A DNA stretch of 64,000 nucleotides from Antedon mediterranea (GCF_964355755.1 NC_092670.1:8307201-8371200), one strand, 5' to 3'; counted from the first letter of the stretch, positions 1 to 12,309 are shown. Notes: generated by a model from the letters alone, not told the origin. Numbers and translations: made by a program.

Positions 1-879
1 GTTAGGCTATCCCGCAATGCATCGTAACATACATATGCTATTTATTAGGCTTAGCCTACAGTAAGCTGCACCACAGCGATTGTACAAACAGCATAGCATT
101 GTTCAACAAGCGTCAACAGTTGACTGTATTGGCATTGTAGACGGTTTAGTTGACGGTTAGTTTTGATTTTACACCGCTCACGTTTATTTAATTGTTTGAA
201 TATGATGAAATTTTCAAATTAAAAATAAAGTTCATGTGTCTGAAGGAGAATGTTTTAAGTAATAACATTATTGAAAATTGAAAGGAAATTGATAACGTTT
301 ATGCGATATGCGCTCTATTGAATGTGACGAACTGTGTCGAAAGAGACAAAATTCCTATATTTTACATTTGTGTGGCCATACGATGTTTGACGTGCCCGTG
401 TGTCATTATTTTTTCATTCATAATTCATCAAATATGAAAGCAATATATCATAAAACTATAAAAAACAATATTCAAGCGCAAAAACGGGCTTTCTATGCTG
501 CGTACGGGCGTAAAAAGTCCTGAAACGTATAGAAAGTTGATTAGAAATTCATTTTGAGCATTTTTAACTTTCAAAGCGTGCTTACAGTACGCACGAAAAT
601 ACGAATGTTGAAAATTTTGCTGATGATACAGGAAGATGACCCTTGACATGAAGCATACATGTGTCAAGTGGTATTTAAAATATCTATTGGTTTTCAATTT
701 ATAGTCAATCTACGCGACAATATTTTCATTAAACCAAAGTTTCTTGCACAACTACATATATACGCGCATCTGCTGGCCAAGTTTCTACATCTACCGCCGT
801 TTTTTAGATCTACATGCAACAAAAAATGAGCACAAAAATTGAAATTTTTGACAATAACAATAAGCTATCGCTCTACAGA
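1..879 (-). mobile_element. Helitron-like element, family H2b, cut by window start
   Basis: This stretch is colinear with 42,439-44,733 apart from a 1.49-kb insert there. In that copy a minus-strand CTAG end and the hairpin ACTCGTCACGGTGACGAGT lie just beyond the point where this window begins, so the 3' end is probably just outside. The likely 5' end is the complement of GA at 878-879, giving A|TC, next to CTATCGCT/AGCGATAG. No transposase or helicase frame is visible. At 199/200 the sequence gaa|tatgat is the unoccupied target of the Helitron at 42,575. Assignment as a Helitron rests on end structure only. Confidence 0.4.
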
Positions 880-1428
880 TAGCGAAAGCCTAATAAAAAT
901 AGAAATCAATTTTAGAAAACAAAACTTTAAGTTTAAATTTTGCCTATTAATTGTATTTTGGAATGAAGTTATTGACATATTTTTAAAGTTTAAAGTAATA
1001 TAAGTGCATTCTAGCTTTTAGATGAACGATAAGTAAAAAGTTTTGTTTCCTTGAAAACAATTCCAGGTGGGGAAAACTAAATCGTATCCTAATAGTATTA
1101 AAAGTCAATTTTTACTTCACAAGCTGCATCTATTTCAGTTTCGGTTACTTTACAGTACCTGCTTTTGCTGTCTGGAATAATAATGCAGTACTGTACTGTA
1201 TTTAATAATGTATTATTATAAATAATTTGTAAACTATGAAAGTTTTCTTCCATAGTTATTTATAATTTTTTTAGCCTACAAGAGTTTCATTCTTTTTGCC
1301 TTTTTAGTTGTTTTTTATGGAAATATTATCTTTAAACAAATCAGTGAAAAAAAATTCTCAAACCATGATTAGTCTATTATTATTAGTTAATTTAACAACA
1401 TATTTTCTTTCAGATTACAGAATACAGC
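880..1428 (+). other. 5' flank and intron end of type I zinc-finger gene A
   Basis: AT-rich non-coding sequence, nearly the same at 44,734-45,240. It ends with a good splice acceptor (tattttctttcag, finishing at 1413), after which 15 nt of exon precede the ATG. The upstream exon or exons of this gene cannot be located with confidence. Nothing else is recognisable in this interval. Confidence 0.5.
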
Positions 1429-4400
1429 ATGAAATATAAATGTGAACACTGTGGAGTTAAGTTGGAATTCAGTGACTTGAAAGAGCATTTAGGATTATAC
1501 AATCATTCTAAAGAAATAAAATGTGAGCTCTGTGAAGATACAATTGACAAGTGTAAGCTACATAACCAGACACCATATGAATGTGATCATGAGGAGGAAG
1601 GAAATCGGAATTTGAAAAAACATTTGAGGACAAACACAGGAGAGACACCATATGAATGTGAGCATGAGAAGGAAGGAAATAGGAATTTGAAAAAACATTT
1701 GAGCACAAACATAGGAGAGACACCATATGAATGTGAGCATGAGAAGGAAGGAAATAGGAATTTGAAAAAACATTTGAGCACAAACACAGGAGAGACACCA
1801 TATGAATGTGAACATGAGAAGGAAGGAAATCGGAATTTGAAAAAACATTTGAGCACAAACATAGGAGAGACACCATATGAATGTGAGCATGAGAAGGAAG
1901 GAAATAGGAATTTGAAAAAACATTTGAGCACAAACACAGGAGAGACACCATATGAATGTGAGCATGAGAAGGAAGGAAATAGGAATTTGAAAAAACATTT
2001 GAGCACAAACATAGGAGAGACACCATATGAATGTGAGCATGAGAAGGAAGGAAATAGGAATTTGAAAAAACATTTGAGCACAAACATAGGAGAGACACCA
2101 TATGAATGTGAGCATGAGAATGAAGGAAATCGGAATTTGAAAAAACATTTGAGCACAAACATAGGAGAGACACCATATGAATGTGAGCATGAGAAGGAAG
2201 GAAATAGGAATTTGAAAAAACATTTGAGCACAAACACAGGAGAGACACCATATGAATGTGAACATGAGAAGGAAGGAAATCGGAATTTGAAAAAACATTT
2301 TAGCACAAACACAGGAGAGACACCATATGAATGTGAGCATGAGAAGGAAGGAAATAGGAATTTGAAAAAACATTTGAGCACAAAAACAGGAGAGACACCA
2401 TATGAATGTGAGTATGAGAAGGGAGGAAATCAGACTTTGAAAAAACATTTGAGGACAAACACAGGGGAGACAACATATGAATGTGAGCATGAGAAGGAAG
2501 GAAATCGGAATTTGAAAAAACATTTGAGGACAAACACAGGAGAGACACCATGTGAATGTGAGCATGAGAAGGAAGGAAATTGGATTTTGAAAACACATTT
2601 GAGCACAAAAAACAGGAGAGACACCATATGAATGTGAACATTGTGGGAAGAAATTTAAACAAAGCTGGAATTTGAAAATGCATTTGAGAAAACACACAAG
2701 AGCGACACCATATGAAAATTGTGGTATGAAATTTAAACAAAATTTAAAGATTCTATTGAGAAAATACACAGGAGAGACACCATATGATTGTGAACATGGT
2801 GGTAAGAAATTTAAACAAAATGGAAATTGGAAAATACATTTGAGAAAACACAAAAGAGAGGCACCATATGAATGTGAACATTGTGGAATGAAATTTACAC
2901 GGAATGCTACTTTGTCAGCACATTTAAAAATACATAACACACCTTATGAATGTGAACATTGTGGGAAGAAATTTAAATGGAAGCTGACTTTGGAAACACA
3001 TTTGAGAACACACAAAAGAGAGGCATCATATGAATGTGAAAATTGTGGGAAGAAATTTAGAACAAATGTAAATTTAAAAATGCATTTAAAAATACACACA
3101 AGAGAGACACCATATGAATGTGAACATTGTGGTAAGAAATTTAAACAATATGGAAATTTGAAAATGCATTTGAGAACACACACAAGAGAGACACCATATG
3201 AACGTGAACATTGTGGTAAGAAATTTAAACAAAGTGGAAGTTTGAAGATACATTTGAGAACACACACAGGAGAGACACCATATGAATGTGAACATTGTGG
3301 TAAGAAATTTAAACAAAATGGAAGTTTGAAGATACATTTGAGAACACACACAGGAGAGACACCATATGAATGTGAACATTGTGGTAAGAAATTTAAACAA
3401 AGTGGAAATTTGAAAATGCATTTGAGAACACACACAGGAGAGACACCATATGAATGTGCACATTGTGGTAAGAAATTTAAACACAATGGGGACTTGAAAA
3501 GACATTTGAGAATACACACAGGAGAGGCACCATATGAATGTCAACATTGTGGACAGAAATTTAAACTAAGCTGGAATTTGAAAATTCATTTGAGAACACA
3601 CACAGGAGAGACACCATATGAATGTGAACATTGTGGTAAGAAATTTAAACGAAGTGGAAGTTTGAAGATACATTTGAGAACACACACAGGAGAGACACCA
3701 TATGAATGTCAACATTGTGGACAGAAATTTAAACAAATTGGAAATTTGAAAATGCATTTGAGAACACACACAGGAGAGACACCATATGAATGTCAACATT
3801 GTGAACAGAAATTTAAACAAAATGGAAATTTGAAAATACATTTGATAACACACACAGGAAAGACACCATATGAATGTGAACATTGTGGAAAGACATTTAA
3901 ACAAAATGGAAATTTGAAAAAGCATTTGAGAATACACACAGGAGAGACACCATATGAATGTCAACATTGTGGACAGAAATTTAAACTAAGCTGGAATTTG
4001 AAGATACATTTGAGAACACACACAGGAGAGACACCATATGAATGTCAACATTGTGGACAGAAATTTAAACTAAGCTGGAATTTGAAAATTCATTTGAGAA
4101 CACACACAGGAGAGACACCATATGAATGTCAACATTGTGGACAGAAATTTAAACAAAATGGAAATTTGAAAATGCATTTTAGAACACACACAGGAGAGAC
4201 ACCATATGAATGTGCACATTGTGGTAAGAAATTTAAACACAATGGGGACTTGAAAAGACATTTGAGAATACACACAAGAGAGGCACCATATGAATGTGAA
4301 CATTGTGGTAAGAAATTTAAACAAAATGGGGTTTTGAAAAGACATTTGAGAACACACACTAGAAAGGCACCATATGAATGTGAACATTGTGGAACGAAAT

Positions 4401-4462
4401 TTACACGGAATGCTACTTTGAATGCACATTTAAAAACACATAACACACCTTATGAAATTTAA
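1429..4462 (+). pseudogene. C2H2 zinc-finger gene, type I copy A, single frameshift
   Basis: Probable nuclear sequence-specific DNA-binding protein; its target cannot be read from sequence. The ATG sits 15 nt after a splice acceptor, so this is the terminal coding exon. Order: N-terminal family finger (residues 5-28, CEHCG...DLKEHLGLYNH), a CELC linker, 14 tandem 25-residue degenerate units (1570-2615), then 22 finger units of about 28 residues joined by TGETPYEC linkers, ending THNTPYEI. Two early fingers are defective (YENCGMKF, CEHGG) and one has CEH changed to REH. The frame is open to 2631 and again from before 2672 to 4462. The break is an A-run (2607-2612, six A) that is five A long in the paralogue (46,044-46,048). 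With about 600 clean codons after it, the lesion is either very recent or a homopolymer consensus error. No KRAB, BTB or ZAD domain is visible. Confidence 0.85.
1570..2615 (+). repeat. 75-bp coding minisatellite, 14 degenerate zinc fingers
   Basis: Fourteen head-to-tail units of 25 codons, consensus TPYECEHEKEGNRNLKKHL followed by STNTGE. Compared with a real finger ([21 protein letters not shown]) each unit keeps the first Cys and first His, but lacks the second Cys, the core Phe and the second His and is three residues shorter. The units therefore should not bind zinc in the normal way. STNTGE and STNIGE variants alternate, which suggests expansion by two-unit steps. The same block has one unit at 16.4 kb and nine at 45.4 kb. 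Confidence 0.9.
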
Positions 4463-5790
<1,328 letters not shown>

Positions 5791-6020
5791 TGTTCTGTGT
5801 GTTGCTGTTTTTTGTTTTGTTTAAAGTACACACACACTTTCAATTCTAAATGTACACTCTTTTACTTACTAGTTAGTAAATTGTTGTTATAACATTATAG
5901 TACTATGATACCTAGGACTTAATTATTGTATTATTTTAATTTACTTTATTATAACATTATGCATTTTTGGTTTTGTTTACACTTTGTTTCGTTTGTGATA
6001 TTTTGTTGGTCAAAAATTAT

Positions 6021-6137
6021 AATAAAGCCTTTCTATGATTTATAATGTACAGTAGCCTTCCTATGTAATAAAGCCTTTCTATGATTTTTATTTCAAAGTA
6101 ACAGTTTTCTTTTATAGTCGGTTTTTGTAACAATAAA
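6021..6137 (+). terminator. Polyadenylation signal cluster, unit A
   Basis: AATAAA occurs at 6021, 6067 and 6132 in AT-rich sequence downstream of type I copy A. The first two are 46 bp apart and lie in one and a half copies of the unit that is expanded to nine signals in unit C. Likely 3' end region of the type I transcript; inferred from motif and position only. Confidence 0.5.
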
Positions 6138-6259
6138 ATCAAGTTTTATTCATATATATTCTAGATGCTGTATAATATACTATTTTCTTTGTGTATATTT
6201 GTAAACACATGGCGACACAACAAGGGATAGATAGATAGTAGTTTGTATTTTATATTTTT

Positions 6260-6364
6260 AGTCGCGTGGACGTGACTCTATAGTTCACTATGTCGGTCGG
6301 TCGGTCTGTCTAACTCTTCCCTGGTCTGTCGGTCCGGTATCACTATGCGTTTTAGCACGCGACT
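6260..6364 (+). mobile_element. Short MITE-like repeat with GTCGCGTG ends and (CGGT)n core
   Basis: Starts AGTCGCGTGGACGTGACTC and ends GCACGCGACT, with a (CGGT)n core. Related copies are at 12,227-12,309 and 31,459-31,556 (both inverted), 19,284-19,369 and 62,793-62,873. Unit C lacks it at the matching position (about 51,600), although the missing stretch there is larger than the element. No coding capacity. Confidence 0.55.
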
Positions 6365-6800
6365 TATTGCTGTTGGCCTTGTTATGTTGAAGTTGAGGTA
6401 TTGAGCAGAGGTACACTATAGGTTATGTTTTGGAAAAAAAAGTACTGTAGTTATATTATAGATAACTGATTTTGCTGCAGTTTTGCAATCGATCAGAATA
6501 TTCCAAACTTAATGTTGTTACGTGTTGTCAAAAGAATTGACACAACAATGTAACACTCTGAATCCAGAGGGTAACAACTCTCTTCTAAATCCAATTATTT
6601 AATTAAAGTGGACTTTCAATACAATTCTGCATAATTGGCGTTATACAAACTACTGTAAAGGCAGTAACGATCCACTATTGAGCTCTAGATAAAGCCTTTC
6701 CCCACCCACTATACACAATGGTAGAGTGGGTCGGTTATAATGTCTCGGGTCGTTACTCAACAAGTACTCACTTGCTTACGGCATCTAAATATATAATTCA

Positions 6801-6951
6801 ATTTGCATAATCATACTCTCAACCAATCAAATACCGTAAATAAGTACTTTTCTGCCAGTCTATGATCCTATTTATTGCTGAGGAATTCCATTCAGTTGTA
6901 TACAGTGGCAGCGAGAGAACGACTAAGGAAGACGATAATTATCATTGAGGT
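6801..6951 (+). promoter_or_regulatory. Probable promoter and first exon of type II copy A
   Basis: Octamer ATTTGCAT (6801-6808), then TCTCAACCAATCAAAT with CCAAT at 6823-6827, then about 120 bp to a GT donor at 6950 (cattgag|gt). The exon-like stretch contains ggcagcgagagaacgac. The same arrangement precedes type II copies B and C and, more diverged, both intact type III genes. Promoter role is inferred from conservation among paralogues. Confidence 0.5.
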
Positions 6952-6989
6952 ATAGGTACACGTTCCTAAATTGAAATATTGATTTGAAT

Positions 6990-7275
6990 GTTTGAATTAC
7001 CTCCGCCAAACAAAATGGCGAGAGCTGGTGAGACAATCGGCATGTGTGTTTCTTATAATTGTTAGCAGGATTACTAAAAAATGTATTGCCGATTTTCATA
7101 AGATTTTAAAGGATAGGCTCATAGCTGTATGGGAACGCGTTATTCAATTTCATATGACCAGTAGGTCAAATATCAAGCTAACCATAGCAATGGAAAGTTA
7201 CACCATAGGGATTTTCATTCCTTATTACGTATTTGTTGATATGTGGCATTGGCCCCCGCAATTAACACTCTAAAT
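6990..7275 (+). mobile_element. Relic of Helitron family H1 (5' portion)
   Basis: Begins attacctccgccaaac and contains gttagcaggattact followed by gccgattttcataag, the same order as the 5' part of the H1 element at 54,648-55,284 read on its minus strand (cctccgccaagg, then gttagcaggattactc). The open frame here is incidental. Shortened versions lie in the introns of the other type II copies (20,011-20,255; 52,184-52,430). Confidence 0.5.
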
Positions 7276-7655
7276 ATAACCTATATTTTGTTGGTAATGT
7301 ATTGTATAGGGCTTGGTTCTATTTGATACGGCTTGGTAATTAGGAGGACCCCGATTTCTGTTTCTTTCCCAAAAAAATAGTAGGCCTAAATGCCTTAAAA
7401 TAACGCAAGCTAATATCACAAAATAATCCGTTAGCATTAGGCCTCAGTACTCTAATGAAATAAAAACTTTATACACGACATTAAAGTCGAATACGTCAAT
7501 TTTAAATTCTTTGACATTATTCTGTTACAAAACTACTGTATGTACATAAGTTTGTTTTGCAATATAGTGTAGCTAACATGAATAGTACTACTAAGTATAG
7601 CCTGGAGGAAGTAGAATTATAGTTTTGACAATTGTATTTTTTTATAGATTTATTG

Positions 7656-8735
7656 ATGAATGAATACGACTTCAACAAAGAAGAATTTAACAGTGTAAAT
7701 ACCAACATGAAATGCAAATGTGAAAACTGTGGATATGAATTTGAGTTCAGAGATTTGAAAGAACATTTAGAAATACACGTACATAGTAAAGAGTTTAAAT
7801 GTGAAAACTTTGAGGATTTTCTGCTAAATGACCAAACACCATATTATGACTTTGAACATTGTAGGCCTAGAATTGAAGAAAGTAAACATTTTGGACTACC
7901 CATTGCCAATGAATTTGAACATTGTCGAAATGACGAAAGTGAGAATTCGGGAAGCACTGCCGTAGAAGCTTCGTATGAATTTGAACATTGTCGAAATGAA
8001 GAAAATGAGAATTTGCGAAACACTTCTGAGGAAACTTCGTAGAATGAATCTAATGAAAATTGTGGAACTGAAGAAAGTGGTGATTTGAGAATTCACACCT
8101 CCGAGGAAACTTTGTTTGGTTGTGAAAATTGTGGGAAACAATTTAATAAAAGTGATGATTTAAAAAAACATTTTAAAATTCACACAAGAAAGACACAACA
8201 TGAATGTGAACCTTGTGGGAAGACATTTAAACCGAATACGAATTTGAAGGAGAAGCACCATTTGAATGTGAACACTGTGGGAAGAATTTTAAAGAAAGGG
8301 GGAATTTAAGCAAATATTTCCGGATGCATACAGGAGAGAAACCATATGAATGTGAACATTGCGGTAAGAAATTTAAACAAAATGGAAGTTTGAAGATACA
8401 CTTGAGAAAACACACAGGAGTGACACCATATGAATGTGAACATTGTGGTAAGAAATTTAAACACAATGGAAATTTGAAGATACATTTGAGAACACACACA
8501 GGAGAGACACCATATGAATGTGAACATTGTGGACAGAAATTTAAACACAATGGAAGTTTGAAGATACATTTGAGAACAGACACAGGAGAGACACCATATG
8601 AATGTGACCATTGTGGACAGAAATTTAAACAAAATGAACATTTGAAAAAGCATTTGAGAACACACACAGGAGAGACACCATATGGATGTGAACATTGTGG
8701 TAAGAAATTTAAACTAAGGTGGAATTTGAAAATGC
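7656..8735 (+). pseudogene. C2H2 zinc-finger gene, type II copy A, chimeric pseudogene
   Basis: A splice acceptor (tttttttatag, ending 7646) precedes ATG 7656. N-terminal family finger CENCGYEFEFRDLKEHLEIHVH, then an acidic linker with YEFEHCRNDESEN-type half-finger repeats. The frame stops at TAG 8040-8042 where copies B and C read a Tyr codon. A 22-nt deletion near 8,249 fuses two fingers out of frame. Up to about 8,340 the fingers match type II, but from there to 8,735 they are type I (CGKKFKQNGSLKIH, CGQKFKHNGSLKIH). Recombination in the shared GEKPYE linker therefore swapped in a type I tail. The finger array is cut at atgcat (8,735), after which unrelated repeat DNA follows. Not expected to encode a functional protein. 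Confidence 0.85.
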
Positions 8736-8819
8736 ATGGTTACATTTTGAAGGGTCAGGGTCAAAGATCAAGGTCCACAAAAAACCAGAACAAAAAAAGA
8801 AATAAAAAAATAATAATAA
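8736..8819 (+). mobile_element. Repeat fragment truncating type II copy A, probably H1-derived
   Basis: The finger reading ends abruptly and is replaced by gggtcagggtcaaagatcaa and an A-rich run up to the CTAG at 8,820. With 10,390-10,611 it probably forms one H1-family element interrupted by the nested H2 copy. The link is inferred from position; no full-length intact copy is available for comparison. Confidence 0.3.
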
Positions 8820-10389
8820 CTAGAATTTAATTCGTCACTTTGACGAATTATAGGTGATCATTTTTATCATTTGATTGACATTAATATTTTTAAACATGCA
8901 CTTAATATGTTAACATACTGTACAATCGGAAAACGTTGATGTATGCCATCCTATCTTATAGTGCTGAGTTGTGCCTGTTATATGCCATATACAATATGTA
9001 CAGTATATACTGTATATCTATATACAGTGTAGCATAGGTGAAATTACGGGACACACATCATGTTCTAATTTTTTGGTATGATGGAATTATTAAAATAAAC
9101 TCAACTAAAAGTTAACAATTTCGAAAGATAATGAATTGAGCAAATAAATATAAGAATTGGAAGAGAATTTGGCACGTAGAAGCGCAATGCGCGCTTTTTG
9201 AAATTTGTATAACTTTGACTAAAGAAATTTAAAAACTACTTTTTAACTTCAACTGGCCATATGATAACATCGCAACACCCGATTATTATTTATTTTATAT
9301 GAATTCATATCTACATTTCATCAGCTTTCATAAAAAGTTATAATATTCAAGGTCACCTTTAATTCTAAAGAGCTGTAACATATTCAAATGTATGGTGTAG
9401 GTGAAATTACACGTCCTAAGTTATTCAACTTTTTACGCGTAATGACGTCATCAAAATGAAAACGCTAACCACTATTGGAAAGATAAATAATTAAGCAAGC
9501 ATATACTGAAATTTGTGCAAAATTCGAGCACAAATAACCGAGATACGCTCTGTTGAATGTGATAATCTACACAAAAAGATAAAAAATCCAAATGTTTTAA
9601 TTCAAGTGGCCTTTTGATGTCAAAACATTTTGTACGTCAAATGTGTACATGAATTCATATCTACAACTCAATGGCTTCCTGAATAAGTTAAAAAAAAAAT
9701 TGGGTCATCTTGCATTCTGAAGAGTTATTTTCATTTTAAAAAAGACCTATTTTTCACCATTTTCAGAACTTTTGTGAAATTAATGTGCGCATTTTGTCAT
9801 TTTTAACGTGCTCGTATAACGTTATTTTAAGATGGAATGACTCAAAATCGGTGAATGTACTAAGAGTTATGAGTAGAATGTAATTTATACATCAAATTTT
9901 ATATTTTCTATGCCTTTTAAGAATTGCGCGCATAAAACGTATTTTTTGCGCAGTAATTTTTTGAAACACGCAAATGGCCTAATTCATGCTCTAAATTGAT
10001 CAAAACTTAATGTTGAGCTTTTTAAATTTTTAACGCGAGATTTCACACGCATGACGACCTTGAAAGGCGCGCGTTTTTATTTGCTAATATCTTTACTCTT
10101 GACCTGAAGTTTACGTGTAGTGAATTTCATTGATATGTGATAATGAATTATGGAGATATGATTGATAGTGTGATTTCACAAAATCGCGTATTATTAACGT
10201 CACGGTTGAGTGATCACACTGAAAAGCTTATTATGGTTACGTTAAAGTATTTAAAAGACATTGTAAAATGTTTGTGATCATTGCTATTTTACTTTTTTAG
10301 ATAATTGACACAAAAAGTTTACAGAAAGAAGAATAATAACAACATTGACAACAATAACAATAAATATTTCGTACAATAACAATAGGTGA
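8820..10389 (-). mobile_element. Non-autonomous Helitron, family H2
   Basis: On the minus strand it starts A|TCACCTATTGTTATTG at 10,389 and ends CTAG|T at 8,820, with the hairpin AATTCGTCA...TGACGAATT (8,829-8,850) just inside the 3' end. These are the Helitron hallmarks: 5'-TC, subterminal hairpin, 3'-CTRR, A|T flanks and no target duplication. The body is non-coding and rich in tgaaattac and gaattcatatct modules. An inverted relative lies at 56,876-58,372, and truncated ones at 24,821-25,262 and 56,130-56,640. Confidence 0.65.
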
Positions 10390-10611
10390 TCATTTATTCT
10401 ATAAAAAAAAATAAGCTCAGTGGGACTTCAACCAGCGATCTCAACTGTGAGAGGCTAGATACATAACCATTACACCAAACTGTAGTGTGCAGTTAGCCTA
10501 TTTACACTTAGAACTAATAAAAAAATTTAAAAAATATATATATTCCGGTAAAATTTTATGTAGGGGAATTTTACAGTAGGCGGAGGTTTGTACTCTCGGA
10601 GTACCCTCTAG
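10390..10611 (+). mobile_element. 3' end of Helitron family H1
   Basis: Ends with a perfect hairpin GTACTCTCGGAGTAC, then CCTCTAG|T at 10,611, a textbook Helitron 3' end. The sequence just inside (cggagg, acagtagg, ctacataaaa) matches the start of the inverted H1 copy at 54,648. Host sequence resembling 6,940-6,965 (ttatcatt...gtaggtac) resumes immediately after. Confidence 0.65.
10413..10482 (-). repeat. tRNA-like (SINE-type) segment inside H1
   Basis: On the minus strand TTTGGTGTAATGG (box A-like) is followed about 35 nt later by GGTTGAAGTCC (box B-like), with an anticodon-loop-like CCTCTCAC as in tRNA-Glu. Acceptor-stem pairing is absent. A more decayed copy lies at about 54,808-54,850 in the other H1 element. 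Not a functional tRNA gene. Confidence 0.5.
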
Positions 10612-10619
10612 TTATCATT

Positions 10620-10754
10620 ATTACGTAGGTACATGTTCCAAAACTGAAATATTGATTCTATACTTTGTTTGTATACAATGTTTTAATTACCTCCACCAAC
10701 CAGAATGGCGAGAGCTGGTTATGAGACAATCGATTTTTGGTAATTTACTATTTA
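10620..10754 (+). pseudogene. Relic of type II 5' region
   Basis: Matches 6,945-7,310 of unit A in pieces: gtaggtacatgttccaaaac, attacctccaccaa, gagagctgg, atgagacaatcg, then ttttggtaat. Together with 12,052-12,740 it is a fourth, degraded copy of the type II gene, split by the H3 Helitron. Confidence 0.55.
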
Positions 10755-12051
10755 CTAGATGGTACGTTCGCTTCGCTCGCGTACCATCTAGGTCGTGCCC
10801 ACAGCTGGTTCTCGAATACACAGTAATTTCAGCGTAACAAAACTGGCGATTTCAAATGTACTATTGTTTACAGAAACGAATAAATAGACACGATGATTTA
10901 TGTAGTCAACAAAAATTAGCACCATGGGAATTACTTCCGAGGAGAAATTTATTACAAAATGAGTCCAAATTTTTGATTTGAACTCATTTAAAGAAACCCA
11001 ATTTGTGTTTTGTATGTAACATTAGGTTTGAGGGATGGGAAAGCGGATAAAGAGGAACAATTTTTAAATATATTCTTTATCCACTCAGTAACGAAATATT
11101 TTGTTCATGTTTTATAGGCCTATAAATAATATACCTCTAAATACAGTAACGCATTTGCGATTTAATACTTTGTTAAAACTGTCACTGTTATAATCGATTG
11201 AAATATTAAAGTACATGTCACGATACACCACTACGACGTTTATATTATTGGTAATTATTAATTAATAATTAATACAAACGTTGAGAGGGAACTGTCAGTA
11301 TAAAGCTTATTTGTATACAATAATGTGTTTATATATCTAACAGTGAAGCCTAACCACAATCTCAGTAATAAAGTTTATTTGTATATATTTTTATATTACA
11401 TCTAACAGTACGAACATTCACAGTAAGAAATGTTCGATTCAAATGAAAAATAGTTAATAGGTATTTACAGTATTGTCAAAGTATTGCAAGTTTATTCTCA
11501 AAGGGCCCATATATTTACCTACCATATGTGTTAAACCAAGGGCTCATAAATCTACCTACTTGTGTTAAACCAAACTCTGGCAGACTTAGAGATTGGGATG
11601 TTCCATTCATCGCAAATCAATACATTTGTATAATCGTATATTAAATCTATCAAAATAGTATATTTTAAAGAAAATCGGCCTGTCTTCAACATTATGATGC
11701 TGTACTCTTAGCTGTTCAACTGGTTTTCAGCTAATAAAAACAATTATCGTAGGAGGAGATAGGAAAATGCGAAGCCTCCTCGCATTTTTGTGGCGGGTAT
11801 TTTTCAAGATGGACATCCATTAGACAGTGTATACCACGATCGGAAAACACCCCTATTTGGGGCAAATCGTTGAACCTAAATTCGTTTTAATCGTCAATAA
11901 CTAATTATCTAACTTAATTTAATTAGTAAACAGGGTTACATCATGTGGTTAAAATTAGTACCGAAAGTACGAACCAACTTTACATACCATCGAGTAAAAA
12001 TTCTAGAAGTAAGGCGCGATTTACCGAATTTTGCCCTTACGTAAATTTAGA
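10755..12051 (-). mobile_element. Non-autonomous Helitron, family H3 copy 1 (1,297 bp)
   Basis: On the minus strand it begins A|TCTAAATTTACG at 12,051 and ends CTAG|T at 10,755. The 3' end is a strong hairpin: CTAGATGGTACG (10,755-10,766) pairs with CGTACCATCTAG (10,780-10,791). The whole element is the reverse complement of 42,575-44,061. Removing it rejoins host sequence (tactattta|tagtatatggc) that aligns to 7,295-7,315 in unit A. No frame long enough for a Rep/helicase. Confidence 0.8.
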
Positions 12052-12226
12052 TAGTATATGGCTTGGTTATAATTGATACGGCTTGGTAATTAGGACCCCG
12101 CTTTTTCATAAACATAACAGATACGTTAACAACGCAAGCTAAGGGTTGACCCCTGATTAGGGTTTTATAAGGCCCGAAGGTGTTCCCTTAAGTTAGGGGT
12201 TACTTTATCTAACAAGACCATAAACA

Positions 12227-12309
12227 TGGCTGCAGTCGCGTGCTCAAATTTTGAGTTAGTGTTTACCGACCATCCGACATAGTGAGCTGTAGAGTCGCAC
12301 GCGACTAAA
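12227..12309 (-). mobile_element. MITE-like GTCGCGTG repeat, inverted degraded copy
   Basis: Reads gctgcagtcgcgtgctcaaa, then accgaccatccgacatagtg, then gtcgcacgcgactaaa. It is the reverse complement of the repeat at 62,793-62,873. Confidence 0.5.

Noticed and set aside
6992-7273. Protein-coding gene upstream of type II copy A
   Set aside because: The frame is made of a Helitron H1 relic in an intron. It is closed or shifted in units B and C.
10413-10482. Functional tRNA gene
   Set aside because: Box A and box B are imperfect, there is no acceptor stem and it lies inside a Helitron. Treated as a SINE-like relic.
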